Shown: positions 15,659 through 25,419 of the stretch, in pieces
Numbering within the stretch: position 1 is the first letter of the stretch
Layout: each line of letters opens with the position of its first letter
Source of the DNA: a virus
DNA: 48,680 bases
Direction: 5' to 3' (one strand)
IMG/VR virus record: IMGVR_UViG_3300025647_000003
Span: 1-48,680 of that record
Translations under genes and position numbers: made by a program
Notes under the pieces: model-generated
The model's input: the letters and a program-made list of their open reading frames with translations, nothing else
Told to the model about the DNA's origin: nothing
The model's database searches: none

Positions 15659-16588
15659 ATGGCAAATTGCTTATGTGGGGAAGGCGCACAAAACTTAGGA
15701 CAACCAAGTTGCCCGGGCAGTGCAGCAAGACCCGTAAAATTAGATTTCGTCCAAAGAATTGCTTCGGACGGAACTGAAAACAAGATTTTAGCGTCTGAGA
15801 CGTTAAACGCAGCTTACTTTACTGCGCTATTCAATCAAACGGATAAAACAAAGAAGCACTATCCTACTGGCGTTATTAAAAACGTAGTAGATGAGCGTGG
15901 TGACCCTGTTACGTATACGGCTGACGGAATAGATTACTTCGTTAGTGAAGGCAACAGAACTTTCACTTTTGAGATTATCGAAGGTGCGCACCCTTTACTA
16001 GCTAAAGCTTACAACTCATTTAGATGTAAGGATATGACAGTTTACAACTTGTCACTAGATTCGCAAATTGTAGGTAACACAAAGTTAGATGGTGCTTTGA
16101 GAGGTTTTAGAATTGAAAAAAACACGCTTTATGCGAAATTCATTCCTAGAACATACACTGAACCAGCTAAAGTAATGGTAACAATGACATTTTCACCTTT
16201 AGAAGATGATGCTTACATGGGTTATATTGAGTATTCAGCAGATGGCACTGGTGCAGGTGTTTTAACGGTTGATCCTTTAGAGTTTGCAGGGCTTGTTGAT
16301 GTAACAATGGACGCAGCTACTGATCTATCTGTAACAGGCTTTACCGTGCCAATGACTTACATTTACGGAGACGCATTTACTAAGCTTCCTTTTGAAGGTG
16401 CTTTATTGGCTGACTTCACATTGTACAACGAGACAAGTGAAGCGTCTATAACTATTACTTCTGTTGACCCGTCAGATGGCTCTTATTTATTCGTGATCCC
16501 TACACAGACTTCTGCACACGTATTATCATTGACATTTAGTAAGTCAGGATTTGAGTCAACAAACGTTTTAAGTATTGTAGTACCATAA
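15659..16588 (+). CDS. Major tail tube protein
   Basis: This 309-residue protein is positioned before the tape measure region. Residues 1-205 are consistent with a tail tube fold (GNRTFTFEIIEGAHPLLAKA, FRIEKNTLYAKFIPRTY, VMVTMTFSPLEDDAY). Residues about 210-309 form a C-terminal Ig-like domain that would project from the tube. The N-terminus has a Cys-rich turn (CLCGEGAQNLGQPSCPG). The gene is preceded by 64 bases with no recognised promoter and followed by a small gene and a strong terminator. Confidence 0.75.
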   Translation: MANCLCGEGAQNLGQPSCPGSAARPVKLDFVQRIASDGTENKILASETLNAAYFTALFNQTDKTKKHYPTGVIKNVVDERGDPVTYTADGIDYFVSEGNRTFTFEIIEGAHPLLAKAYNSFRCKDMTVYNLSLDSQIVGNTKLDGALRGFRIEKNTLYAKFIPRTYTEPAKVMVTMTFSPLEDDAYMGYIEYSADGTGAGVLTVDPLEFAGLVDVTMDAATDLSVTGFTVPMTYIYGDAFTKLPFEGALLADFTLYNETSEASITITSVDPSDGSYLFVIPTQTSAHVLSLTFSKSGFESTNVLSIVVP

Positions 16589-16758
16589 TGATTTTTAAAA
16601 GCAACAATAGAAAAATTCAAATCGGTGATCATGTTAGGGAATGGTCATACGAGGAGATCGAAAGCGTTTTTAAAGGCAAATTAGACTACGTAGCACTATG
16701 TAAAGAGTTGGGCAAAAAACCAACTCCAAAGCCTAGGAAAACAAAGTCAGAAGATTAA
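16588..16758 (+). CDS. Small protein after tail tube (56 aa)
   Basis: This short frame overlaps the tail tube stop at TAATG, so it is probably translated by coupling. The product, starting MIFKSNNRKIQIGDHVREW, is basic at the C-terminus (KKPTPKPRKTKSED). Its position between tail tube and tape measure is where tail assembly chaperones are found. A terminator hairpin follows directly. Function inferred from position only. Confidence 0.6.
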   Translation: MIFKSNNRKIQIGDHVREWSYEEIESVFKGKLDYVALCKELGKKPTPKPRKTKSED

Positions 16759-16765
16759 AATAAAT

Positions 16766-16799
16766 CCGCTCACTCTTAACTGGGTGGGCGGTATTTTTA
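16766..16799 (+). terminator. Terminator after the tail tube gene pair
   Basis: CCGCTCAC and GTGGGCGG form an 8-bp stem with one G-U pair and a 10-base loop, followed by TATTTTTA. It would let the abundant tail tube be made in excess over the tape measure and tail tip proteins downstream, which have no obvious promoter of their own. Confidence 0.85.
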
Positions 16800-16802
16800 C
16801 CC

Positions 16803-17261
16803 ATGTTTAAAGATACGAGAGCATATAAATTATGTAAAAACATTACCCAAATTAATGAGGGAATGGTCTTTAAATTAGTTCTAAATAATAAGCAGGTAAA
16901 AGATTTAATAATAAATCAAAACACTAATGTACAATTAAGACAGAAACACGTTGATAGTTTAGGAAACACTTTATTTAATCAATATTCAAATAGGACATTT
17001 TACGGTAAAGGTGATGAATTAGGAAGAGACGGTAAGCCTTACGAGGTATTTAATACTGGTGATTATTTCGATACGTTTAAAATAGAGGTTGGTGAAGGTT
17101 ATATAATTATAAACTCAAACCCAAAAAAGGGAGAAGACAGTTTATTTGAAATGTACACCGAGGATTTAGAAGGTTTAACGGATGATAGTTTAACACGATT
17201 AAAGGAATTAGCAAAAGAATTATATGTCAATTGGATTCGCAAAAATATCATCCCGTCATGA
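16803..17261 (+). CDS. Tail assembly protein (hypothetical)
   Basis: This 152-residue soluble protein has a mixed alpha/beta layout and a C-terminal helix (LTRLKELAKELYVNWIRKN). It lies between the tail tube and tape measure genes, where tail assembly chaperones or tail terminator proteins occur. The ATG follows the terminator by only three bases. It overlaps the next gene by 38 bases in a different frame. I do not recognise the family. Confidence 0.6.
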   Translation: MFKDTRAYKLCKNITQINEGMVFKLVLNNKQVKDLIINQNTNVQLRQKHVDSLGNTLFNQYSNRTFYGKGDELGRDGKPYEVFNTGDYFDTFKIEVGEGYIIINSNPKKGEDSLFEMYTEDLEGLTDDSLTRLKELAKELYVNWIRKNIIPS

Positions 17262-17703
17262 GGTTTATTCTTCGATTGAAGAAATGCCATACTGGAATTG
17301 GGATAAAATCGTTCAAACAGGCGATTTAAAATACATTTTCAAAAGCTGTAAAGGCCGTGTAACGGAAGATACTTACGAAAAGTGGGTAGAATTACAACAG
17401 CAGCATCTAACCGAATTCGGTATTGATGATACGTTAGCAAATCGAAATAGAATAGTTAAAAGGCTTGTTGATTTAAATATAAAATTCATAAAAACACGTG
17501 AAAGGGTGTTATTGAACTTCATTAAAATTGAAGAAATAAAACTAAAAGAATTAGAAGTAGGTCATTTTAAAATGTATGAGATTCTTGATATAATGACCAC
17601 GCACAAAAGCTTTGACATTGATCCAAAAAAATACAGCGTTATTAAATGGTTTTACACTCTAAAAAATATATCTAAAAATGGCAAAGACAGTACAGGGGAG
17701 TGA
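17224..17703 (+). CDS. Probable tail assembly chaperone
   Basis: This 159-residue, mostly helical protein is encoded directly before the tape measure gene and overlaps it by 26 bases and the upstream gene by 38. The gene is in the +1 frame relative to its upstream neighbour, so a classical -1 frameshift fusion is not supported. It has its own ATG (TATATG). Position and helical content suggest a tape measure chaperone. Confidence 0.6.
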   Translation: MSIGFAKISSRHEVYSSIEEMPYWNWDKIVQTGDLKYIFKSCKGRVTEDTYEKWVELQQQHLTEFGIDDTLANRNRIVKRLVDLNIKFIKTRERVLLNFIKIEEIKLKELEVGHFKMYEILDIMTTHKSFDIDPKKYSVIKWFYTLKNISKNGKDSTGE

Positions 17704-20700
17704 GTTTATAGAAGTAAATTGGTCAAAGCAAGCAATTGAAAGCGCCAATGCCTTTATCGTTTCGTTAGATGAAATGGATAAAAAAATTATTGATATAGCT
17801 AAGAATTTAGAGAAATTAACTAAACTAAATGTTGGGGGATCAGCCAAAGACATAGCCGCATTAAATAAAGCATTAGCGGCACTCACAAAAGCAAAAAAGG
17901 ACGCTTTAACTGTTGATGAGCAAAAAACCAAAACAGAAAAAAAGATAATTGAATTAGAAAATAAACTTGCAGCCGTAACGGATGAGCAAAGAAAGAAAAT
18001 AGAACTATTAAGATTAGAAGAACAAAGACGAAATAGGGAGGCAAGACAAAGTGCTCGTGAGACTCTTGGACAGGTTGGAGCGTTTGAGAAACTAACTATT
18101 AAAATAAAAGAATTAACCGCTAGGTATCGTGACATGATAGCGGCAGAAGGTCAGGAAACCGCTGAATCTAGAAGGTTAAGATTAGAAATACTTGCGCTCA
18201 ACAGGGTAAGAGATAACGCAAATGAAGCCCTCGGAATGCATCAAAATAGAGTTGGGCAATATTCTCAAGCAGTAGGCAAATTAACTCAAATGATGGGCGC
18301 ATTAGGTCTTTCGTTTGGTGTGTTTCAATTATTACGTTCTTCAATGAGCGTTATAGTTGATTTTGATACAGCTTTAGGCTCGTTGGGTGCAATTAGCGGA
18401 AAAACGGAGGGTGAACTAAAACCGTTAAAAGATCAAGCTTTAGAATTAGGTGCTACAACTCAATACACCGCTTCTGAAATAACAAATCTACAAATTGAAT
18501 TAGCAAAATTAGGTTTTACCACTGATGAAATAATGGCATCAACTGGTGGGATTAGTAAGTTTGCCACAGCAACGGGGGCTGGTATTCCCGAAGCTGCTGC
18601 ATTGGCTGGATCAGCTTTACGTGCTTTTGGATTAGAAGCTACTGAAATGGATCGTGTTGTTTCGGTTTTAGGTGTTGCAACTACTAAGACAGGATTAGAT
18701 TTTGAGTTTTTAAATACAGCAATGAGTACGGTTGCACCTGTTGCAAATGCTTTTAACTTCTCAATTGAAGATACCACAGCTTTATTAGGTCAATTAGCAA
18801 ACAGCGGGTTTGACGCTTCAAGTGCTGCAACAGCTACAAGAAATATATTATTAAATCTAGCGGATAGTAACGGGGCTTTAGCCAAATCATTAGGAAGACC
18901 CATAACAAATGTAGATGATTTAGCTGTTGGATTGCAGGAGTTGCAAGCTATTGGTGTTGATTTGGCTACGGCTTTAGAATTAACTGACAAAAGATCAGTA
19001 GCCGCATTTGAAACATTTTTAAAAGGTTCGGACTCATTAGTTGAATTAAGAGACTCAATAACTGATGTTACAGGAGAATTAGACGCAATGAGTGCTAAGA
19101 AATTAGATACTATTTCGGGGGCTGTTGACCTATTAAAATCAGCTTGGGAGGGCTTAATTTTAGAATGGTCGCAGGGTCAAGGAATAGGTGTAAAACTAAA
19201 AGACACTATTAAATTCTTAGCCGATAATTTAGGCACTATAATAAAAGTGGTTCTAACAGGTGTTAAGGCATGGGCGGCCTATAAAATAGCTATGGTGCTA
19301 TGGAGGACAGAGGTTGATGTAATTAATAACACAACTATAAGACGTGGATTAATACCTGCCTTACTTACTTTAGGAAAATCTTTGATGGCTTCTGTTCGTG
19401 GATTTAGTTTATCAGCCGCATCTATTCGTGGATTCGGAACTGCATTAAGGGCTATACCATTCGCTGGCTTCCTATCATTTCTTGTAGCTGTAGGACCTAT
19501 GTTGTGGGATTTTGCAAAAGGTTTATTTGAGTCTGCGGACTCTACAAGCGCATTAGCTAAAGCAACTGAAAAAGCAAACAAACAAATAATGGAGGAAAAA
19601 GCTGAAATGTCCTCGCTATTTGAACAGTTAAAAAGAACTAATGCAGGAAGCGAACGACGTAAGCAGTTGATAGATACAATTAATTCTACTTACGGGACTA
19701 CGTTAAAAAATTTGTCAGATGAAACGGCTTGGGCTAACCAATTAGATGAGGCTTACACTAGGCTAAATAAGCAAATGGAAAAACGAATTAGAGCGCAAGT
19801 TTTCCAAGAAACATTAACGGAATTAATAAAGAAAGAATTAGAAATAGAGCAACAAATAGATGATCTAATAGTTAAGAGAGATACTAGAAAGGCTATACAA
19901 GGTGATTACGCGCAAGAACTTAAAGTAATAGCGTCTTATGATAAATCTATAAATGATCTTAAAAAATCATTAAACAGCCTAAACGCTGAGAAAACAGAAG
20001 TATTTAATAAAATAAACGGCTTAGATGGGGTTCAGATAAAAGCATTGAATGATCGTTTAAATGATAGAAACAAGGATAAAACAGTTGAGGGCGGCATTTT
20101 AAAAACCGTTAAAGACATTAAAAATGTAGTTGAAGATATTGACTACATGACTGAGGACTGGCGAGACTTTTATACGGAAGAAATAATTAACGTTGAAAAT
20201 ATAGACGACGCAACTGATTCATTGGAAAAATTGCAAGACGAATCTATAAAAGCCTTATCATTATTAGATAAGTGGAGAATTTGGAATTTAGATGATAATA
20301 AGGTAGCGGTTGATGCAGCTAAGAAAGCATTAGATCAGCAATTAAAAGATATTGAATCATTCCTTAAAAGCGCAGCAGAAGCTAAACAGCAAGCTTTAGA
20401 CAGTGAAATAAAGAACCGTGAAAGCGAAATTGCAGCAAGCGAAACGGAAATTTCAAGACTTCAAGTTTTAGGCACAGCAAATGCAGCAGAAGCGATAGCG
20501 GCTGAGAAAGATGCTATAAACAAGGATAAGGTTGAAGTTGAAGCACTTAATAAACGTAAGAGGGATTTACTATTGCAGGTTGCCGCTCTTGAATTAGCTT
20601 CATCAAAAATACAACAAGGTTTATCAATTGGCGGTATAGGTGGGGACTTTAAAGCAATGTTTGACTCTTTGCCGAAATTCTACGAGGGCACTGAAGGCAC

Positions 20701-21070
20701 TCTAGGTGAGCATTTCGGACGCACAAACACTAAAGATGGTCGTGTGGCTAGATTTGATGATGGGGAGATGGTTCTGAATGGTAAAAAAGTTAATGCATTA
20801 AGAAGCGTTGGTCTAAATACCACTAGCGACATAACGTCAGCAGCAATGAGATTTCAAACAATGGGGCTTGAATCAAGAGCAATGAAAGGAATGGTTAATA
20901 ATAGTTTTACCGATCAAAATATAGTTAGAGAGTTACGAGAAACACAAAAAGCACTTAAAGCTATTGAACCTGTTATTTATGATTTTGATTTTAAACAATT
21001 TGTTGAGACAGTAAAAAAGGGGTCAATGATTAAAAGAGTTGACCACGGACAAAACCAATACAAAATATAA
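17678..21070 (+). CDS. Tail tape measure protein
   Basis: This 1130-residue protein sets tail length. Residues 1-215 are a long coiled coil. Residues about 225-445 are the TP901-type tape measure core with FDTALGSLGAISGKTEGEL, ELGATTQYTASEITNLQIEL and TKTGLDFEFLNTAMSTVAP. Hydrophobic segments near 515-540 and 595-620 are probable membrane-spanning parts used during DNA entry. The rest is again coiled coil to about 985. At about 0.15 nm per residue the tail would be about 170 nm (inference). The stop overlaps the next start by one base. Confidence 0.93.
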   Translation: MAKTVQGSEFIEVNWSKQAIESANAFIVSLDEMDKKIIDIAKNLEKLTKLNVGGSAKDIAALNKALAALTKAKKDALTVDEQKTKTEKKIIELENKLAAVTDEQRKKIELLRLEEQRRNREARQSARETLGQVGAFEKLTIKIKELTARYRDMIAAEGQETAESRRLRLEILALNRVRDNANEALGMHQNRVGQYSQAVGKLTQMMGALGLSFGVFQLLRSSMSVIVDFDTALGSLGAISGKTEGELKPLKDQALELGATTQYTASEITNLQIELAKLGFTTDEIMASTGGISKFATATGAGIPEAAALAGSALRAFGLEATEMDRVVSVLGVATTKTGLDFEFLNTAMSTVAPVANAFNFSIEDTTALLGQLANSGFDASSAATATRNILLNLADSNGALAKSLGRPITNVDDLAVGLQELQAIGVDLATALELTDKRSVAAFETFLKGSDSLVELRDSITDVTGELDAMSAKKLDTISGAVDLLKSAWEGLILEWSQGQGIGVKLKDTIKFLADNLGTIIKVVLTGVKAWAAYKIAMVLWRTEVDVINNTTIRRGLIPALLTLGKSLMASVRGFSLSAASIRGFGTALRAIPFAGFLSFLVAVGPMLWDFAKGLFESADSTSALAKATEKANKQIMEEKAEMSSLFEQLKRTNAGSERRKQLIDTINSTYGTTLKNLSDETAWANQLDEAYTRLNKQMEKRIRAQVFQETLTELIKKELEIEQQIDDLIVKRDTRKAIQGDYAQELKVIASYDKSINDLKKSLNSLNAEKTEVFNKINGLDGVQIKALNDRLNDRNKDKTVEGGILKTVKDIKNVVEDIDYMTEDWRDFYTEEIINVENIDDATDSLEKLQDESIKALSLLDKWRIWNLDDNKVAVDAAKKALDQQLKDIESFLKSAAEAKQQALDSEIKNRESEIAASETEISRLQVLGTANAAEAIAAEKDAINKDKVEVEALNKRKRDLLLQVAALELASSKIQQGLSIGGIGGDFKAMFDSLPKFYEGTEGTLGEHFGRTNTKDGRVARFDDGEMVLNGKKVNALRSVGLNTTSDITSAAMRFQTMGLESRAMKGMVNNSFTDQNIVRELRETQKALKAIEPVIYDFDFKQFVETVKKGSMIKRVDHGQNQYKI

Positions 21071-22869
21071 TGGCTGTAATAGGAAATTTTACACTTAACG
21101 GAATACCATTTGACACAGTTAGAGAAGTTAAAAATTGGACTATAAATGCTCAATTCGGACTAAACTCACAGCCCTCTATAAACTTGGCTGATATGTCTTT
21201 CACGAACACTAATAAATCGCTAACAAGTGACATGGTACGTCAAGCACACAACATATTTCCTACAGAAGGCGCAAATCTAGGCTTTGAAGTATCGGACGGT
21301 ACAAGTACTTTTCCATTTAGCTTTATACTAGACTATAACACTTATAGAGAGGTAGCGCCCAATGAGACTTATTGTAGTGTAAAATTAGACAAATCAATTG
21401 ATTCGCTTTTAGATTTACAAGGTGAAGACATAACAATGAGATTGCTTCAATTTAAAGGGCTTATAGGTTCTTCGCAATATGTAGCTCACCCTTATGTAAT
21501 TGAGAACAGAAAAACGTTATTGGAAAAATTAGCAATTGCAGCACAAACAGCTTTTGTGTTTAAAACATTAGCTGACGAGGTGTTTAAGATAATAAATATT
21601 GCAGCAGATTTAACCTCATTGGGAGCAATTCAAGCCGCTATAAATCTAGCGCAAACAATAGCCGCTTTAGTTATTCAAACAAATAGGCTAATTAATTTAA
21701 TAGAGCAATTAAGGGAGAGCTTTTTCCCTCCTATGCGTTACCATTCAGCAATAGAATTAAAAACATTTCTAAACGTTGCAGCGGCTTACTTAGGCTATTC
21801 AATTGAATACGGTACTTGGAGTGAGAACGTAGTTTTAATCCCGTCAAAAAATGACGAAGAAGGTAGCGTAACCCCTGCCGTTGTATTTTTTGAAGATGGT
21901 ATATTAAAGCCTTCTGATTTTGGCTATAATTTAAAGGACGCTTTTCAACTTACAAAATTATTAGCGAATACACGACTTGCTATTATTGGGGATGTTATAC
22001 ATTGCAGACCAGTTGGCGATCCTTTCTGGAATACGTCAAGCGCATTTGTTATGCCTAGCACGTTAATTGAATCATCCGTATTTGTAGATAATGGCGGAAA
22101 AAGATACAATAGGGAAGATTTAAAAGCTGGTGTAATTAAAGAATATTTAACAGATGATTCGGATTACTGGACTATACAGCAAGCCGCAAATGATAGTAAC
22201 GGAGATAGGATGGTAACGGATATTACCACGCCTATAACAGTAGTTAATGAAAGAAATGTAAATATAAACGGGATAGACATAATCCCAACGCCATACGCTT
22301 TAGTTGTTAGAAAGAGCTCCATAAGTGATCTAGTAGATTCATTAAGTGAACTTAGTGAAGGTGTAGCTATATTTATTGAAGCCATTGAAAACGCTTTTGG
22401 ATCAGTTGAAGATGTCGTTGATTCAATACCTGAGTTGAGTTCTTTGAGCGCTTACTTATTGACCCGTGATGGTGCTTTAAAGTGTGAGAATAGCTTTTTT
22501 AGTACGCCTAAATTATCAATTTTAGAAACAAATACGCAAGGGCAAAGTAGAATACCTGAAAATTTTAACGAGCTTATAGGTATGAAGGCGTTGTATAGAA
22601 AGTACTTTAATTATGATTCATTAGTTCCATTCGTTAGAAACCCTTTAGATGGAGAAGATACGGGCGGAAAAGAAGTGTTCGAAAACGTTAAAATTAAGTT
22701 CAACATTTCACAGTTGATATTATTGCTTAATAATTCGTATTTTAGTACTCAAGACGGTAAAAAAGGACAATTTACACGCATAGATTGGAATGTAGACGGT
22801 GACTATTGCATTTGTGATTATTGGACTCAAAATAATTGGATAAAAAACATTCAACAAACAATAAGTTAA
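21070..22869 (+). CDS. Distal tail / baseplate protein
   Basis: This 599-residue protein follows the tape measure directly. The N-terminal part (FTLNGIPFDTVREVKNWTIN) is beta-rich, a helical Ala-rich stretch occupies about 165-225, and a large C-terminal beta region ends in IDWNVDGDYCICDYW. Position and architecture fit a distal tail or tail hub component. It shares TAATG coupling with both neighbours. No enzymatic motif seen. Confidence 0.65.
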   Translation: MAVIGNFTLNGIPFDTVREVKNWTINAQFGLNSQPSINLADMSFTNTNKSLTSDMVRQAHNIFPTEGANLGFEVSDGTSTFPFSFILDYNTYREVAPNETYCSVKLDKSIDSLLDLQGEDITMRLLQFKGLIGSSQYVAHPYVIENRKTLLEKLAIAAQTAFVFKTLADEVFKIINIAADLTSLGAIQAAINLAQTIAALVIQTNRLINLIEQLRESFFPPMRYHSAIELKTFLNVAAAYLGYSIEYGTWSENVVLIPSKNDEEGSVTPAVVFFEDGILKPSDFGYNLKDAFQLTKLLANTRLAIIGDVIHCRPVGDPFWNTSSAFVMPSTLIESSVFVDNGGKRYNREDLKAGVIKEYLTDDSDYWTIQQAANDSNGDRMVTDITTPITVVNERNVNINGIDIIPTPYALVVRKSSISDLVDSLSELSEGVAIFIEAIENAFGSVEDVVDSIPELSSLSAYLLTRDGALKCENSFFSTPKLSILETNTQGQSRIPENFNELIGMKALYRKYFNYDSLVPFVRNPLDGEDTGGKEVFENVKIKFNISQLILLLNNSYFSTQDGKKGQFTRIDWNVDGDYCICDYWTQNNWIKNIQQTIS

Positions 22870-23066
22870 TGGAAGAAATAAAAGAATTGAATAGAAAAGC
22901 GACCGAGTTAATTAAAGGCGTTAATCCTATTATTGATAATTTGATTAGCGAATACGTTAAAAAGTACGGCAATGAATCAAAAGTTAAAGAATATATAAGT
23001 TTGATAATTAACGGTAAACATTCGGAGGCTGACGTAATATTAAAGCAATTAGATAATGGCAAGTAA
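22869..23066 (+). CDS. Small helical protein (65 aa)
   Basis: I use the ATG that overlaps the preceding stop (TAATG) rather than a TTG 33 bases upstream. The product starts MEEIKELNRKATELIKGVNP, is highly charged and all helical, and ends within the next gene by 11 bases. Its place in the tail tip operon suggests a small chaperone or structural adaptor. Confidence 0.65.
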   Translation: MEEIKELNRKATELIKGVNPIIDNLISEYVKKYGNESKVKEYISLIINGKHSEADVILKQLDNGK

Positions 23067-25419
23067 TTTTACAGTAATAAGTACAAAGTTTTACGATCAA
23101 TTAATAAACGGCACTGGTTTAAATTTGAACCCGACTAGTTTTAACACTATTATAACTGGCAATGAGGGCGACATAGTTAAGCTTATACAAAGAATTGAGG
23201 TAAATGTAACTTATGGGGTTTCACCTACTAGGTCTGTTTCATTTAATGAACTAGCTTGGGATGCTTCGATATGCTCTTTTACTTGGGTTAATAATGCCTA
23301 TACGGAGGGCTTTTATATTGGCGCAAGCATTAAAGTTACTCAAGGAGTTAATAGTCATACCTTTACTATTACTGGGATTTCGGGATATGACAATAGGGAT
23401 ATAATTTTTTCGGGGGCTGATGGTGCTACAATAAACACGTGGTTAGCTTATGACGCTCTTTATACTGATTTGGAATTTAGACTTTTAAGCAAGCCTACTT
23501 ATATAAATTACAAATATGGATTAAATAAGACGACGGATTTATTCCCATCTTACAACTCATATATTGACTCTAACTCGCTAACTTACTACTCACCATTAAT
23601 AGCCACTTACCCGTCTACGTCAACAATGATATTTTTAGGCGGTCAAATCGGGGCTAGTTTAGGAAGTGTTACGGCCGCATGGGTTTCTACAGCTGAAAGT
23701 TTTAGATTTTTATATGAAATTCAGCATACTTTTAAGATACCATTTTATAAAGGCGGGGAGTATACAAATTTGACGTTAGGAACGCCTACACCTGATTTAT
23801 TAGGTACAAATACTTACAGGTATGATAACAGGTTTGAATTTGGCACGCCTACCTATCATAACTCTATATTTGCGAATTCTGGTTTTACTGGTGATGTTGG
23901 GTATTTTGATGAGAATTTTAACGGTAAGGCTGATAATTACGTAATAGGAAGTGTTGTGATTTCTAACGCTAGTGGTACTGGCGTTTTAGAAGCGACAGAA
24001 GTTAATACAGTTACTTTTACAGTAACAAGCCTAACAGATGATTTTCAAAGTGGAATAGCTTGCATGGCTGGGCATTCAAAACTACCCAATCCTTTAGAAT
24101 ATCAAAATAAAACGACCGCATTTAATACAATTTGGATTTGGGAAAATATACGAAATACAGAAGGAGCAGCGGCAACAAGCGGAACTATAATTGAAGATTT
24201 TGAATTTAGCATAAACGGAAGTAACGCCAAGCAATTAGACGTTACTTATACGATTATACTTTCAACAGATCAACAAGCTTTAATCGATTCGTCTAACTAC
24301 TTACTTTGGTTTACTGTTGCAAATACCAACCTGACAAATCCAACATTAATAGACAAGGTAAATAAGATTGTTGATGTCAACCAATATTCGAAAAATACAG
24401 ATATAACAGGATTAATAACAGTACATCAAATAGATTTTTTTCCATCTTGGGATGCTTTTGACGGTCAAAGCGCATACACTAATTTTACGGGCGGAGATGG
24501 TGACTTATGGGGGGCACGCTGCACTTTTAAACTTGACACTGTTAGAAATGCAAAATTAAGAACTGCAACTTTTAAGGTTTATGCAACGGATGGAGTTACG
24601 GAAATAAAACTAATAAATAAGCCTTTTTCCATTGGTTTACCGCTTGAAACCTCGGACGGAACTTATACTTATCAATTATTAGATTTAGATTATGAAAGCG
24701 ATCTAAATTTACCTAGTGGTGAACAGATTAATCGAATGGTTGGAACTATTGAACTACCTGTTTCGCTTCCATCAACCACGCAGGACGTAGTTTTAAGATG
24801 TGGATTCCAAACTTTATGGCGTGATTGGATTGAAAATTTAACAGTACCTTTGACTTTTTATGATCCATCTAAGCCTAATAATAACAGAAACAATAAAACG
24901 TCTAACTATTCAGGACTAATCGGATATGAAATTTATGGAGCATTCGAAGTTAGAATAGCAAGTGATGTGAACGACGATATTACACTTTATAGAATCATAT
25001 CGGATGAATCAAATATTTTAGATTTTGACGTGGCTGGATGGACTGGATTTACGGGAGACACAAAAGTTTATAATTTAGACGGTGTTGAAGTTGGGGGAGT
25101 TCAAGACGGTGTTGATCGAATTGTAAAGGTATTTTTTACTCATTCTTTAGGCATTTTATCTTTAGCTAATTTAGCAGGTGAGATATGGATTGAGCACGAC
25201 CAATCTACTAGTAAACCATGTTATTTAGGCACATATAGAGATTGGACTAGTGACGATAATATGTTACAACCATCCGATACGTTAGGAGTTGGTAATATAT
25301 CCTATGTAGAGGTTATAAGCGCATCAAATTTAGTAACATTGATTTGTAAAACAAATAGTGCTAATATTTTAGCAGGTGGAACGGCTAATATTTATGGTAA
25401 ACTTTGGAATAAAGCATGA
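23056..25419 (+). CDS. Large tail tip / receptor-region protein
   Basis: This 787-residue protein is very rich in Thr, Asn, Ser, Asp and aromatic residues with continuous beta-strand pattern, typical of tail tip, fibre or receptor-binding proteins. No coiled coil or enzymatic motif stands out. It is followed by a protein of similar composition with an overlap of four bases. I infer a tail tip or upper fibre protein. Confidence 0.65.
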   Translation: MASNFTVISTKFYDQLINGTGLNLNPTSFNTIITGNEGDIVKLIQRIEVNVTYGVSPTRSVSFNELAWDASICSFTWVNNAYTEGFYIGASIKVTQGVNSHTFTITGISGYDNRDIIFSGADGATINTWLAYDALYTDLEFRLLSKPTYINYKYGLNKTTDLFPSYNSYIDSNSLTYYSPLIATYPSTSTMIFLGGQIGASLGSVTAAWVSTAESFRFLYEIQHTFKIPFYKGGEYTNLTLGTPTPDLLGTNTYRYDNRFEFGTPTYHNSIFANSGFTGDVGYFDENFNGKADNYVIGSVVISNASGTGVLEATEVNTVTFTVTSLTDDFQSGIACMAGHSKLPNPLEYQNKTTAFNTIWIWENIRNTEGAAATSGTIIEDFEFSINGSNAKQLDVTYTIILSTDQQALIDSSNYLLWFTVANTNLTNPTLIDKVNKIVDVNQYSKNTDITGLITVHQIDFFPSWDAFDGQSAYTNFTGGDGDLWGARCTFKLDTVRNAKLRTATFKVYATDGVTEIKLINKPFSIGLPLETSDGTYTYQLLDLDYESDLNLPSGEQINRMVGTIELPVSLPSTTQDVVLRCGFQTLWRDWIENLTVPLTFYDPSKPNNNRNNKTSNYSGLIGYEIYGAFEVRIASDVNDDITLYRIISDESNILDFDVAGWTGFTGDTKVYNLDGVEVGGVQDGVDRIVKVFFTHSLGILSLANLAGEIWIEHDQSTSKPCYLGTYRDWTSDDNMLQPSDTLGVGNISYVEVISASNLVTLICKTNSANILAGGTANIYGKLWNKA

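Noticed and set aside
17224-17261. Programmed -1 frameshift joining the two genes before the tape measure, as in lambda G/GT
   Set aside because: The downstream gene is in the +1 frame and has its own ATG; CAAAAAT in the overlap is not a proper slippery heptamer for -1.
18460-19581. Minus-strand ORFs inside the tape measure gene
   Set aside because: They are Ala/Ser/Val-rich shadows of the plus-strand coding sequence with no leaders or promoters.
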